Source: Gammaproteobacteria bacterium
Lineage (GTDB): Bacteria > Pseudomonadota > Gammaproteobacteria > UBA9339
Assembly (NCBI GenBank): GCA_018814965.1
Contig: JAHIYS010000098.1
Span: 1 to 12,754, forward strand
Length of the DNA: 12,754 nt
Direction: 5' to 3'
Within the stretch, counting starts at the first letter, position 1; every line of letters starts with the position of its first letter. The position numbers were made by a program, and so were the translations under genes. Below the pieces are notes generated by a model, which saw only the letters and a program-made list of their open reading frames with translations, did not search any database and had not been told where the DNA came from. Positions 6,909-12,754 of the stretch are shown here, piece after piece.

Positions 6909-7574
6909 TTATGACCATGCCACCTTTTCCCGTAAATATACCGGCTGTGCCTTGTCAGCCGTAGTTACAAGACCTTTACTAAAATCATATGCTGCTAATT
7001 GCAACAAATATTTAGCCTGAACATACTCTCTTGCTACCAGTGGTATTTTAAAATTTTTAGCTAAAATATCAGCATAAACTCTAAAGCCGCTCCCCACACC
7101 AACGAAATCATCACCCAAGATAATACCCTCATCAGGCTTAATTATCCTATCAGGCTTAATAGCTTGCATAATACCGTCATTATTGGCCTGATATTTTCCC
7201 CAATAAACCTCCTGCATCCTAGCATCTTGAACCACCAATACCTTCGACTCTTCCAATTCCACAAAAATCTCTTGAGCTAAAGCACGTAAAGTTGAGACCC
7301 CAATAACAGGAATATTAGATGCAAGAGCAAGACCCCCAACAATGCTGGCAGCTAACCTCACTCCAGTAAAACTTCCAGGACCAGCGCCAAAAGAGATGGC
7401 ATCCAATTGATTTAAATCTAATTTTTCCGAAACCAAAAGATCGTCGATCATAGATAAAATAAGGCTAGTATGCTGTTTTGGCGCAACCTCAAAACGATCA
7501 GCAACCTTATTATCAATTAGTAAGGCTGCTGAACAAGCATCAGTTGAGGTATCAATAGCTAGAATTTTTGGCAT
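6909..7574 (-). CDS. tsaB: tRNA threonylcarbamoyladenosine biosynthesis protein TsaB
   Basis: TsaB is the inactive partner of TsaD. With TsaE it forms the complex that installs the t6A modification at position 37 of ANN-decoding tRNAs. From the first ATG (7574) the protein is 221 residues, the usual TsaB length. It has the ASKHA-fold opening ILAIDTSTDACSAAL (4-18), QHTSLIL with His35, and the signature FGAGPGSFTGVRLA at 62-75. The frame is open further upstream to a TTG at 7670, adding 32 residues (Cys-rich, nothing like TsaB), so I prefer 7574. No Shine-Dalgarno precedes the ATG; TATTAT lies eight bases before it, which could make a leaderless mRNA. Confidence 0.95.
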   Translation of the reverse strand: MPKILAIDTSTDACSAALLIDNKVADRFEVAPKQHTSLILSMIDDLLVSEKLDLNQLDAISFGAGPGSFTGVRLAASIVGGLALASNIPVIGVSTLRALAQEIFVELEESKVLVVQDARMQEVYWGKYQANNDGIMQAIKPDRIIKPDEGIILGDDFVGVGSGFRVYADILAKNFKIPLVAREYVQAKYLLQLAAYDFSKGLVTTADKAQPVYLREKVAWS

Positions 7575-7758
7575 AGATTTGAATAATACATTATTACTTA
7601 CATTACATCTATAAATTGTAAAACTCTCTGGCTCAAATACGCAGCCAACGCAGCACACTTTTGACGCCAAACTACAACAAAAAAATATTCAAAGATCCAA
7701 CACCTTGTGATCAATAAAGAAGCTAGGTAGAATCGCTAAAAAAACACCCATAACCACC

Positions 7759-9063
7759 ATGCACCAAAAAAAATTATTTGCAGAAAAAATTACTACCCAA
7801 GCTATAGTGATACTATTTCTTGCTTCTTGTTTCTATCTCTATGAATTCATAATTCAGGTAGCTCCGGTAGCAATAGCAGATGATCTAATGCGTGATTTTG
7901 CTATTGACGCTACCAAACTAGGATTAATGTCGGGATGTTTTTATTACGCATATATGCCTCTTCAGTTAACCACCGGCATCCTCTTAGATCGCTATAGCAC
8001 AAGAGTGATTTTAACTTGCGTCACCACTATTTGTGCTTTTGGCGTTTTACTTTTTGCCTTTGCTCCCAATATTTATATAGCAGCATTAGCTCGTTTTATA
8101 ATTGGCGGAGCATCCGCATGTTCTTTTATTGGAGTATTACAACTTGCAATCCGCTGGGTACCACCGGCATATTTTGCCCTTTTTGCCGGCATAATTGAAA
8201 TGATGGGAGCTTTCGGAGGCGCTTTAGGCAGCAAACCATTTGCAATTCTTTTAAAATATTTTGATTGGCGCACTGCAACTCTTGGATTTGCTTATATCGG
8301 ATTTTTATTGGCAATTTTAATTGCCATTTTTATCCGTAATCAACCTAAAGGCCTAAAAAAGATCACTCCTATCAAAAGCGATAAAAATTTTATCTGGCAT
8401 AATTTAAAAATTGCTCTGCGTAATCGAGAAACATGGACAATTGGCATATACTCTTTTTTAGTTTGGACTCCGGTTATAACTTTCGCTGCTCTTTGGGGAG
8501 CGCCATTTTTACGTCTAAGCTGTAATCTTAGTAATATAGAAGCAACACGAGCCATAGCCTATATGTGGATCGGGATAGCTCTCACTAGTCCTTTTATCGG
8601 ATGGCTTTCAGATTTTATTACCAAACGCTGTATAATCATGAGCGCTTGTGCTATTGCTGGAGCAATCTCCATGACCCTAGTAATATTCATAACTAACATC
8701 CAACCAATAACACTAAATATTTTAATGTTCGTTATCGGATCAGCCTCAGCTGGTCAAGCCTTATCCTTTGCTTTACTAAAAGATAACAAACCGCCCAATA
8801 TTATCGGAACAGCCAACGGATTTAATAATATGTGTGTGGTTTCAAGCGGCCTAATATTTCCAGTGCTAATAGGTAAGATTTTGGATCTTAATTGGCAAGG
8901 GATAATCCAAAACGATATTCATGTGTATAGCCTAAGTAGTTATCAGATTGCGCTTTCAACACTACCGATTTGTTATTTTATAGCTGCAATCATCAGTATA
9001 TTTTTTATTAAAGAAACACACTGCCATCCAATTTGGGAAAACAAATCCCACCCCTTTAAATAG
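7759..9063 (+). CDS. MFS transporter, Legionella/Coxiella amino-acid or nucleoside carrier type
   Basis: This 434-residue protein of the major facilitator superfamily has about twelve hydrophobic helices in two halves. The conserved cytoplasmic loop GILLDRYSTR (73-82, MFS motif A) lies between helices 2 and 3, and its second-half equivalent GWLSDFITKR is at 281-290. The N-terminal pattern ASCFYLYEFIIQVAPVAIADDLMRDF and RFIIGGASACSFIGVLQLAIRWVPPAYFA resembles, from memory, the proton-coupled Pht family of Legionella and related Coxiella carriers. Some of those import amino acids or nucleosides inside the host vacuole. The substrate here cannot be read from sequence. The gene is divergent from tsaB. 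The ATG lacks a Shine-Dalgarno, and the next Met is at residue 44, inside the first conserved region, so this start is favoured. Confidence 0.93.
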   Translation: MHQKKLFAEKITTQAIVILFLASCFYLYEFIIQVAPVAIADDLMRDFAIDATKLGLMSGCFYYAYMPLQLTTGILLDRYSTRVILTCVTTICAFGVLLFAFAPNIYIAALARFIIGGASACSFIGVLQLAIRWVPPAYFALFAGIIEMMGAFGGALGSKPFAILLKYFDWRTATLGFAYIGFLLAILIAIFIRNQPKGLKKITPIKSDKNFIWHNLKIALRNRETWTIGIYSFLVWTPVITFAALWGAPFLRLSCNLSNIEATRAIAYMWIGIALTSPFIGWLSDFITKRCIIMSACAIAGAISMTLVIFITNIQPITLNILMFVIGSASAGQALSFALLKDNKPPNIIGTANGFNNMCVVSSGLIFPVLIGKILDLNWQGIIQNDIHVYSLSSYQIALSTLPICYFIAAIISIFFIKETHCHPIWENKSHPFK

Positions 9064-9074
9064 TAACAATTAAT

Positions 9075-9236
9075 TTAAAAATACTGATAAAATGGCCATA
9101 GATTGCTCTTTACATGATAAAATTCTTTACTATTATTAATATTCTTGCGAAGATTGGCGGAATTTGAGATATATGTTGGTGCGTATTCATTACCGTCAAC
9201 TTTAAAAATTGCGCTTACAATGTCGGTCGTACGCAA
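9075..9236 (-). pseudogene. Antisense reading-frame remnant between the transporter and tRNA-Ser
   Basis: On the minus strand a frame open from just after a TGA (9248-9246) to TAA at 9077-9075 reads as plausible protein from a TTG at 9236, 53 residues, with segments such as IFKVDGNEYAPTYISN and VKSNLWPFYQYF. Composition is balanced (Asp, Lys, Asn, Trp, Pro, Tyr) rather than the skew expected of random AT-rich sequence. There is no ATG and no ribosome site, and tRNA-Ser begins about 30 bases beyond it. It looks like the C-terminal remnant of a lost gene, though a short TTG-initiated gene is possible. No family is recognised. Confidence 0.4.
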
Positions 9237-9268
9237 ATAACAAATTCAACAAGATTTACAAACAAACT

Positions 9269-9358
9269 GGAGAGATGTCCGAGAGGCCGAAGGAGCATGA
9301 CTGGAAATCATGTATACGCGCAAGCGTATCGAGGGTTCGAATCCCTCTCTCTCCGCCA
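9269..9358 (+). tRNA. tRNA-Ser (anticodon GGA)
   Basis: This is a complete class II tRNA of 90 bases. The acceptor GGAGAGA (9269-9275) pairs with TCTCTCC (9348-9354), followed by discriminator G and an encoded CCA (9356-9358). The anticodon stem CATGA/TCATG encloses the loop CTGGAAA with anticodon GGA at 9303-9305, reading UCC and UCU. The long variable arm (TACGC-GCAA-GCGTA) and the T arm GAGGG-TTCGAAT-CCCTC identify it as serine. It stands alone. No duplicate of its 3' end is visible downstream, so there is no sign of an integrated element here. Confidence 0.98.
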
Positions 9359-9510
9359 GCTTTTGATTGATTGTTCACGCACATTCCAATATAACCTACG
9401 TATCTATTTAATATATTGATAAATGAAAACTTATGCGACCCATTAAAAAGTCACCTATAACCTAAGGCGCTTTTCAAAACTAAAGGTGTAGCAAATCAGT
9501 AGAGAAACAA
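9359..9510. other. Gap between tRNA-Ser and the Nudix gene
   Basis: These 152 bases hold no convincing gene, hairpin terminator or repeat. The only promoter-like pattern is a poor sigma-32-like pair (ATTGATA at 9415-9421 and ACCCATTA at 9438-9445, 16-base spacing), which I do not consider convincing. The ribosome site for the Nudix gene (AGAG about six bases before the ATG) is at the right end. Confidence 0.5.
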
Positions 9511-10068
9511 ATGAGCAACCAAATACTAATTCGCAATAGCGTAAAAATACTTTTAATAAACGATAAAGATGAAATTCTCTTAATGTGTGCAGATGATCCT
9601 AGCACCACAACAAAGGATGGGATCTATCATGGAAAATTTTGGTTTACTATAGGAGGTGAAATTGAACCAGAAGAAGAGATCATGGATGCCGCAATCAGAG
9701 AATTAAAAGAAGAAACCGGACTAAACCCTGAGGATGTAAAATTTGGGCCTAAAGTATGGCATGGAGAGTTTGAACTAATACTCTGTGGAAAAATCACTTT
9801 ATTAAGGGAACAGTTTATTGTTGCTCATACAAATAAAACCGAAGTAACACTAAAACATTTAACTGCCAATGAGCGCAAGGTGATTAAAAAAATAGCCTGG
9901 TTTGGCTTGGACGATATCATAAGCTGTCATGAAACCGTTTATCCTGTTGTTTTGCCAAAGTATTTACCAAATATCATAAATAAAAACTACCCTCCTAAAC
10001 CGATTTGGATCGATCTGACAAAACAACCTGAAAGTAAAACCAATATTGTCACCACCTTCTTGGATTAA
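9511..10068 (+). CDS. Nudix hydrolase
   Basis: Nudix enzymes cleave nucleoside diphosphates linked to another moiety, using Mg2+. The 185-residue protein has a perfect Nudix box at 49-71: Gly49-x5-Glu55-x7-Arg63-Glu64-Leu65-x-Glu67-Glu68-x-Gly70-Leu71. The preceding beta strands (SVKILLINDKDEILLM, then KFWFTIGGEIEPEE) fit the fold. The C-terminal 60 residues continue past the usual core (WFGLDDI, then a Pro-rich segment PPKPIWIDLTKQPE). The substrate cannot be assigned from the box alone. A weak AGAG lies upstream of the ATG. It is the first gene of a plus-strand run leading to tspO, 40 bases from the next ORF. Confidence 0.93.
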   Translation: MSNQILIRNSVKILLINDKDEILLMCADDPSTTTKDGIYHGKFWFTIGGEIEPEEEIMDAAIRELKEETGLNPEDVKFGPKVWHGEFELILCGKITLLREQFIVAHTNKTEVTLKHLTANERKVIKKIAWFGLDDIISCHETVYPVVLPKYLPNIINKNYPPKPIWIDLTKQPESKTNIVTTFLD

Positions 10069-10108
10069 CTGATAGCAATATGAACAAATTTAGGCATAAT
10101 ATTATCTT

Positions 10109-10267
10109 ATGACAATAGCATTCCCACGCTCATTAGCATTGGAAATAGAATTAATGACGACCTCCCAAAGCTATAAATTAGATCAGCCCCTTGCTCATAG
10201 ACCAATAAATCAAGAGGTTAACATTTCTGTCCACGAAAAAAGCATTAGAGAAATTGCAAAAAAATAA
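10109..10267 (+). CDS. Small ORF (52 residues) between the Nudix gene and tspO
   Basis: The frame from ATG 10109 to TAA 10265-10267 encodes a hydrophilic 52-residue protein: MTIAFPRSLALEIELMTTSQ, a middle with Pro, His and Asp, and an end rich in Lys, Glu and Ile (SVHEKSIREIAKK) that could form an amphipathic helix. It fills most of the gap between two genes of the same strand, and its stop is 11 bases before the tspO ATG. No clear Shine-Dalgarno precedes its ATG, and there is no signal peptide or membrane segment. No family is recognised. It may be a true small protein or a remnant. Confidence 0.5.
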   Translation: MTIAFPRSLALEIELMTTSQSYKLDQPLAHRPINQEVNISVHEKSIREIAKK

Positions 10268-10278
10268 AGGGGTATTTT

Positions 10279-10674
10279 ATGGAAAATTATAATTACTATC
10301 AAATGCTAATCAAACCTTTCTGGTCACCTCCAGCCTGGATCTTTGGACCAGTATGGATGGCGCTTTATGTCATTATTGCTATTACTTATGGAGTAATATT
10401 ATATAAATTTATCTCAAAAAACTTATCATGGAAAATAGCTCTACCATTTGCTCTAAACCTTATTTTTAATTTTTCATTTACTACCATCCAATTTGGACTC
10501 AAAAACAATCTTTTGGCCTCAATCGACATCATTTTGGTATTAGGCACTCTTGCTTGGGCTATTATTGCCATATACCCTCGCTACAGATGGATCGCCATAC
10601 TTAATATTCCTCATTTGATTTGGGTTTTCTTCGCAACAATCCTACAATTAAATATTACATACCTAAACATGTAA
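10279..10674 (+). CDS. tspO: TspO/MBR family tryptophan-rich membrane protein, short form
   Basis: TspO proteins are inner-membrane homologues of the mitochondrial translocator protein that bind porphyrins and take part in oxidative or light stress responses. The N-terminal motif KPFWSPPAWIFGPVWMALY (12-30) is the family's loop 1 and start of helix 2. The C-terminal IPHLIWVFFATILQLNITYLN (110-130) is the conserved last helix. At 131 residues it is shorter than the usual 150-160, because the canonical first helix before the KPxWxPP loop is missing. The upstream frame has a TAG at 10246-10248, so no helix is hidden there. AAGGGG six bases before the ATG is a strong ribosome site. Four helices are visible. 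Confidence 0.9.
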   Translation: MENYNYYQMLIKPFWSPPAWIFGPVWMALYVIIAITYGVILYKFISKNLSWKIALPFALNLIFNFSFTTIQFGLKNNLLASIDIILVLGTLAWAIIAIYPRYRWIAILNIPHLIWVFFATILQLNITYLNM

Positions 10675-10697
10675 CCAAAAAAATAATCATTTTTGAT

Positions 10698-11198
10698 ATG
10701 AAAATAGTCATTGTTAACGATAAAATGCAAAAAAACTACCAATATAAGGTCTCACAGCGGCCTGGTAAAAATTTTGACCCAGAATTTAAGCCCGAATTGA
10801 CCCCCAAAGAGATGCTAGAAATGGGGATCTTTGGCGGTAAATATATGACTGATTGCAAGGAGGAGTTCCCCAAAGGCTGGTTTAAAAAAGCTAAACTTTG
10901 CTCACAACTTCATGATCCAAAATTAAATTTATTTGAGGTAAACGCCAGCCAGCCATTATCCGTGTGGAGAAAAAATGGCTGGATTCATCCCGATGATCCA
11001 CGTGGATGGTTTCAATGGTATTGCCGTTATTACCAAGGCCGAAGACATGAAGATGATGCCCGTCAGATAAAAAGATGGAAGATGATGAAAAGACATTTAG
11101 CCCAAATAATCAAAAATTGTAACAAATATGACTGGAACTGTAGAAAAAAACAAAGACAGGCCATTCTCCATTGGGCTTATGACAGCACAAAGATTTAA
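10698..11198 (+). CDS. Conserved protein of unknown function (Trp/Tyr/Arg-rich, soluble)
   Basis: From the ATG at 10698 this is a 166-residue soluble protein. Conserved-looking segments are PELTPKEMLEMGIFGGKYM (32-50), EFPKGWF (56-62), NASQPLSVWRKNGWIHPDDP (82-101), RGWFQWYCRYYQGRR (102-116), DDARQIKRWK (119-128) and QRQAILHWAYDSTKI (152-166). I recall closely similar blocks (GVFGG, ENKGWI-type, DPRGWFQWYCRY, GRR, DDARQI, LLHWAY) in uncharacterised proteins of other bacteria and of fungi or plants; no function is known to me. The longer frame back to 10620 runs inside tspO and lacks resemblance, so I reject it; 10725 is an alternative start. No clear Shine-Dalgarno. It follows tspO by 23 bases. 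Confidence 0.85.
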   Translation: MKIVIVNDKMQKNYQYKVSQRPGKNFDPEFKPELTPKEMLEMGIFGGKYMTDCKEEFPKGWFKKAKLCSQLHDPKLNLFEVNASQPLSVWRKNGWIHPDDPRGWFQWYCRYYQGRRHEDDARQIKRWKMMKRHLAQIIKNCNKYDWNCRKKQRQAILHWAYDSTKI

Positions 11199-11207
11199 AC
11201 AGATCTT

Positions 11208-11225
11208 CGATACCCTAAAATATCG
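11208..11225 (+). terminator. Weak hairpin after the conserved unknown gene
   Basis: CGATA (11208-11212) pairs with TATCG (11221-11225) around an 8-base loop, followed by TTTAAAC. The stem is short and AT-rich and the T run is only three, so it is at best a poor intrinsic terminator for the tspO-side transcript. Confidence 0.22.
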
Positions 11226-11303
11226 TTTAAACTATATTAATCAATTAGTTATACGCTATATAAATAAAACATTGGGAATATCACCTCTATTTTTAATAAA
11301 AAT

Positions 11304-11332
11304 TTGCTGTAGGGTCTCAATTTAGATAGAAT
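11304..11332 (+). promoter_or_regulatory. Sigma-70 promoter of the SRP RNA gene
   Basis: TTGCTG (11304-11309) and TAGAAT (11327-11332) are separated by exactly 17 bases. The -10 matches five of six consensus bases and the -35 begins TTG. The predicted transcription start, about six or seven bases after the -10, falls at 11338-11339. That coincides with the first bases of the SRP RNA terminal stem, an independent check on both calls. Confidence 0.75.
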
Positions 11333-11336
11333 TCTC

Positions 11337-11444
11337 ATGCCTTTTGCTGGTCCTTTTATAACGATATTTTGCAAACCCCGCCAGGTCTGGAAAGAAGCAA
11401 CGGTAGCGAAAGATTCGGGTAAAAAGCAAACTAGCAAGAGGCAT
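11337..11444 (+). ncRNA. ffs: Signal recognition particle RNA, small bacterial (4.5S) type
   Basis: This about 108-nt RNA forms a scaffold for Ffh in cotranslational membrane targeting. The apical domain has CCAGGTCTGGAAAGAAGC with a GGAA tetraloop (around 11391-11398), the conserved CAGG and GAAGCA internal-loop strands, and closing CCG/CGG pairs, matching the domain IV signature of E. coli 4.5S RNA. The ends pair: ATGCCTTTTGCTGGT with ACTAGCAAGAGGCAT, nearly perfect over 15 bases including a U-G pair. No Alu domain is present, as expected for gammaproteobacteria. Its own promoter lies directly upstream and a T-rich end downstream. Exact ends may differ by one or two bases. Confidence 0.93.
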
Positions 11445-11467
11445 TTTAAGTCTTTTTAAGTCTTTTT
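11445..11467 (+). terminator. T-rich 3' end of ffs with duplicated aagtcttttt
   Basis: Immediately after the terminal stem of the SRP RNA comes TTT and then two tandem copies of aagtcttttt (11448-11457 and 11458-11467), giving successive T5 tracts. The long SRP hairpin followed by U tracts can serve as the intrinsic terminator; the tandem copy supplies a second one. Precursor ends would then be trimmed by RNases, as in other bacteria. Confidence 0.6.
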
Positions 11468-11640
11468 GGTCATTAATAAATATTATCAATTACCCACCTA
11501 TATTTTGCCAATTTCATGGTTTTTACTCTAATTAAGCTTAAGGTTTTATTAATATTGCATCATTCATAACAATAGTAGTAAAATAAACAAAAGCTTTATG
11601 GATAAAAATGCATTATTTCTCAACAATATAATTGAATTAT
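11468..11640. other. Gap between ffs and the right-edge gene
   Basis: These 173 very AT-rich bases hold no gene, hairpin or repeat that I can support. The one useful pattern is a candidate promoter near its middle (11555-11584). Confidence 0.5.
11555..11584 (+). promoter_or_regulatory. Candidate promoter of the right-edge gene
   Basis: TTGCAT (11555-11560) and TAAAAT (11579-11584) are 18 bases apart. The -10 matches five of six consensus bases, the -35 only TTG. The implied leader is about 50 bases. In DNA this AT-rich such a pair can arise by chance. Confidence 0.35.
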
Positions 11641-12754
11641 ATGTCAAAAGAAAAACGGACATTGATTGAGGAACTGACCTGGTCTGACGTCAGAAGTACG
11701 GTTGCCAACAATTCTAAAGGGCTTGCCAAAATTATAGATGAGATTTCACCAGGCAAAGAATTTACCCTCTTTAAGGTACAATACCCTTTTGGTGTAAAAA
11801 TATTCAATAAAAACATCCTGCATCTACCCAACAACGCAAATAATTCAATTCCCATAACAGACAATGAAATAGATAGTAATATCAAAAACAAACTGATGTA
11901 TAACCCGATCCCACTTGGAATTATAACTAAAAATACCGTGGAACTTTTTTCTGATATTCACCGCAAAATCTTTTCTTTAGCCACCTATGGCAGCGACTTA
12001 GAGCTAGGCATCTGGGAGCATTTTGGTTGGACCAGCCACTACGACATCACCTCTGGGGCCCGCTCCTTATATATGTTGCCTAAAATTAGCGAAGCACTAT
12101 CACATAAGCAGCTCAAAAAAAAGTATGGGGTAACAGAATCACCCCCAAAACATCTTTATGATCACTGGAAGGTATTCTCACAAATCGCCAGAAGTAGTGC
12201 TGTACCTAATGAATGGTTTTGCGAAGTTATTTTCTTATCAAAAAAATGGGCTGAAGCGATTAAAAAAGATGATGCATGGGCGAAATTAGCTCTTTATATT
12301 AGCCAAAAAGGGTGGCAACACTCAACCTATGGCCGTAAAAAAGAATCTTTAGATATGGTTTGGGAAATTTTCGTCAAATCATTAAGTAATAAAGAATTAA
12401 AATTTGATCCACATGTTGTAGATACATTGAAACACCTTATATACATAAGCACTGGCAGTATTCCTGCCTGCGCTCCATCTATAGGCGATGACGAAACCGG
12501 GCCATTAAAAAATATCCAAACGATATACCAGGATTCTCGTGGCTACGGGCTAAATGACTACATAGCTACAATTATGCAACCACAATATTTTTCATCTAAC
12601 CAGGCAAAACCTGTTTATTATTCTCTACAACTACCAACATTATTGGAGTCTTTACCAAGAACAAAAAAAGTTACTAGTGTTATTGATAATGTAAGGGAAT
12701 TAAGTGAACTGCTAGATTGTTTTTTTAACGATCATATAGACATTTGGTCAACGC
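11641..12754 (+). CDS. Large protein of unknown function (partial, runs off the window)
   Basis: From ATG 11641 the frame is open for 371 codons to the window edge without a stop. It is soluble: no signal peptide or membrane helix is seen. The N-terminus (MSKEKRTLIEELTWSDVRS, then AKIIDEISPGKEFTLFKVQY) leads into segments such as NPIPLGIITKNTVELF (89-104), EHFGWTSHYDITSGARSLYM (125-144) and LPKISEALSH. Trp, Tyr and Pro are well represented and codon use resembles its neighbours, so it is a real gene. I have a vague memory of similar proteins in Legionella but cannot name a family, domain or catalytic motif. No Shine-Dalgarno precedes the ATG. Confidence 0.85.
   Translation, partial: MSKEKRTLIEELTWSDVRSTVANNSKGLAKIIDEISPGKEFTLFKVQYPFGVKIFNKNILHLPNNANNSIPITDNEIDSNIKNKLMYNPIPLGIITKNTVELFSDIHRKIFSLATYGSDLELGIWEHFGWTSHYDITSGARSLYMLPKISEALSHKQLKKKYGVTESPPKHLYDHWKVFSQIARSSAVPNEWFCEVIFLSKKWAEAIKKDDAWAKLALYISQKGWQHSTYGRKKESLDMVWEIFVKSLSNKELKFDPHVVDTLKHLIYISTGSIPACAPSIGDDETGPLKNIQTIYQDSRGYGLNDYIATIMQPQYFSSNQAKPVYYSLQLPTLLESLPRTKKVTSVIDNVRELSELLDCFFNDHIDIWST

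Noticed and set aside
7575..7670. 32-residue N-terminal extension of TsaB from a TTG codon
   Set aside because: TsaB proteins begin at the ILAIDTS strand; the extension is Cys-rich and unrelated, and the ATG at 7574 gives the normal length.
9217..9223. TACAAT as a -10 element for tRNA-Ser
   Set aside because: No acceptable -35 element at 16-18 bases spacing was found, so the tRNA promoter is left uncalled.
9415..9445. Sigma-32-like pair (ATTGATA and ACCCATTA, 16-base spacing) upstream of the Nudix gene
   Set aside because: Two mismatches in each element and spacing longer than the dnaK promoter; in AT-rich DNA this is not convincing.
9269..9510. tRNA-Ser as an attachment site for an integrated element
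   Set aside because: No integrase, no direct repeat of the tRNA 3' end downstream, and the following genes look like ordinary chromosomal genes.
10620..10697. N-terminal extension of the conserved unknown protein reaching back into tspO
   Set aside because: The extra 26 residues lie inside the tspO reading frame's DNA, look unlike the rest of the protein and precede a better-placed ATG at 10698.
11128..11325. 65-codon ORF overlapping the end of the conserved unknown gene and the SRP promoter
   Set aside because: It overlaps a well-supported gene in another frame and reads into the ffs promoter; no protein-like pattern.
11249..11437. Minus-strand ORF covering the SRP RNA
   Set aside because: It is antisense to a structured RNA gene whose base pairing and promoter are clear.
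11637..11891. Minus-strand 84-codon ORF at the start of the right-edge gene
   Set aside because: The plus strand has a 371-codon open frame with good protein composition over the same bases, so this is a shadow.
1..12754. CRISPR array, insertion sequence, phage genes or toxin-antitoxin pairs
   Set aside because: No regularly spaced repeats, transposase or integrase motifs, phage structural genes, or paired small toxin and antitoxin genes were seen on either strand.

Overview
The window is AT-rich chromosomal DNA from a gammaproteobacterium. The DnaK, DnaJ, Upp, TsaB and transporter sequences, the textbook sigma-32 promoter, the short 4.5S-type SRP RNA and the CCA-encoding tRNA-Ser all fit that group. 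The transporter resembles the amino-acid/nucleoside MFS carriers of Legionella and Coxiella. Together with decayed gene fragments between intact genes, a chagasin-type protease inhibitor and a dispersed-type palindromic repeat, this suggests a host-associated or intracellular lineage such as Legionellales. That placement is inference from memory of the families; no search was run.

Left part (1-7574, nearly all minus strand). After the tail of a membrane protein on the plus strand (1-92) come, in transcription order, tsaB (7574 to 6909), a broken small membrane-protein gene (about 6903 to 6663), a secreted I42/chagasin-type cysteine protease inhibitor (6566 to 6141) overlapping upp by 11 bases (6151 to 5498), an orphan cytosolic PAS histidine kinase (5364 to 3772), then dnaK (3663 to 1705), dnaJ (1531 to 377) and a small lipoprotein (361 to 131). 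dnaK has its own consensus heat-shock promoter, so dnaK, dnaJ and probably the lipoprotein form a heat-shock operon. grpE is absent. A 13-bp stem of a dispersed-repeat type sits between dnaK and dnaJ.

Middle part (7759-9358). Divergent from tsaB is a 12-helix MFS transporter. Downstream lie an antisense reading-frame remnant (9236 to 9075) and a complete tRNA-Ser(GGA).

Right part (9511-12754, plus strand). A Nudix hydrolase, a 52-codon small ORF, a short TspO lacking the usual first helix, and a 166-residue conserved protein of unknown function lie in a close run. They are followed by the SRP RNA gene (ffs) with its own promoter and T-rich end, and by the first 371 codons of a large unrecognised protein that runs off the window.

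Functionally the window is mostly housekeeping: protein folding (DnaK/DnaJ), protein targeting (SRP RNA), tRNA modification (TsaB), pyrimidine salvage (Upp) and decoding (tRNA-Ser). Accessory items are the inhibitor, the kinase, the transporter and the Nudix/TspO cluster. No transposase, integrase, phage gene or CRISPR array is visible. The least explained parts are the Nudix-sORF-tspO-unknown run and the unknown gene at the right edge.
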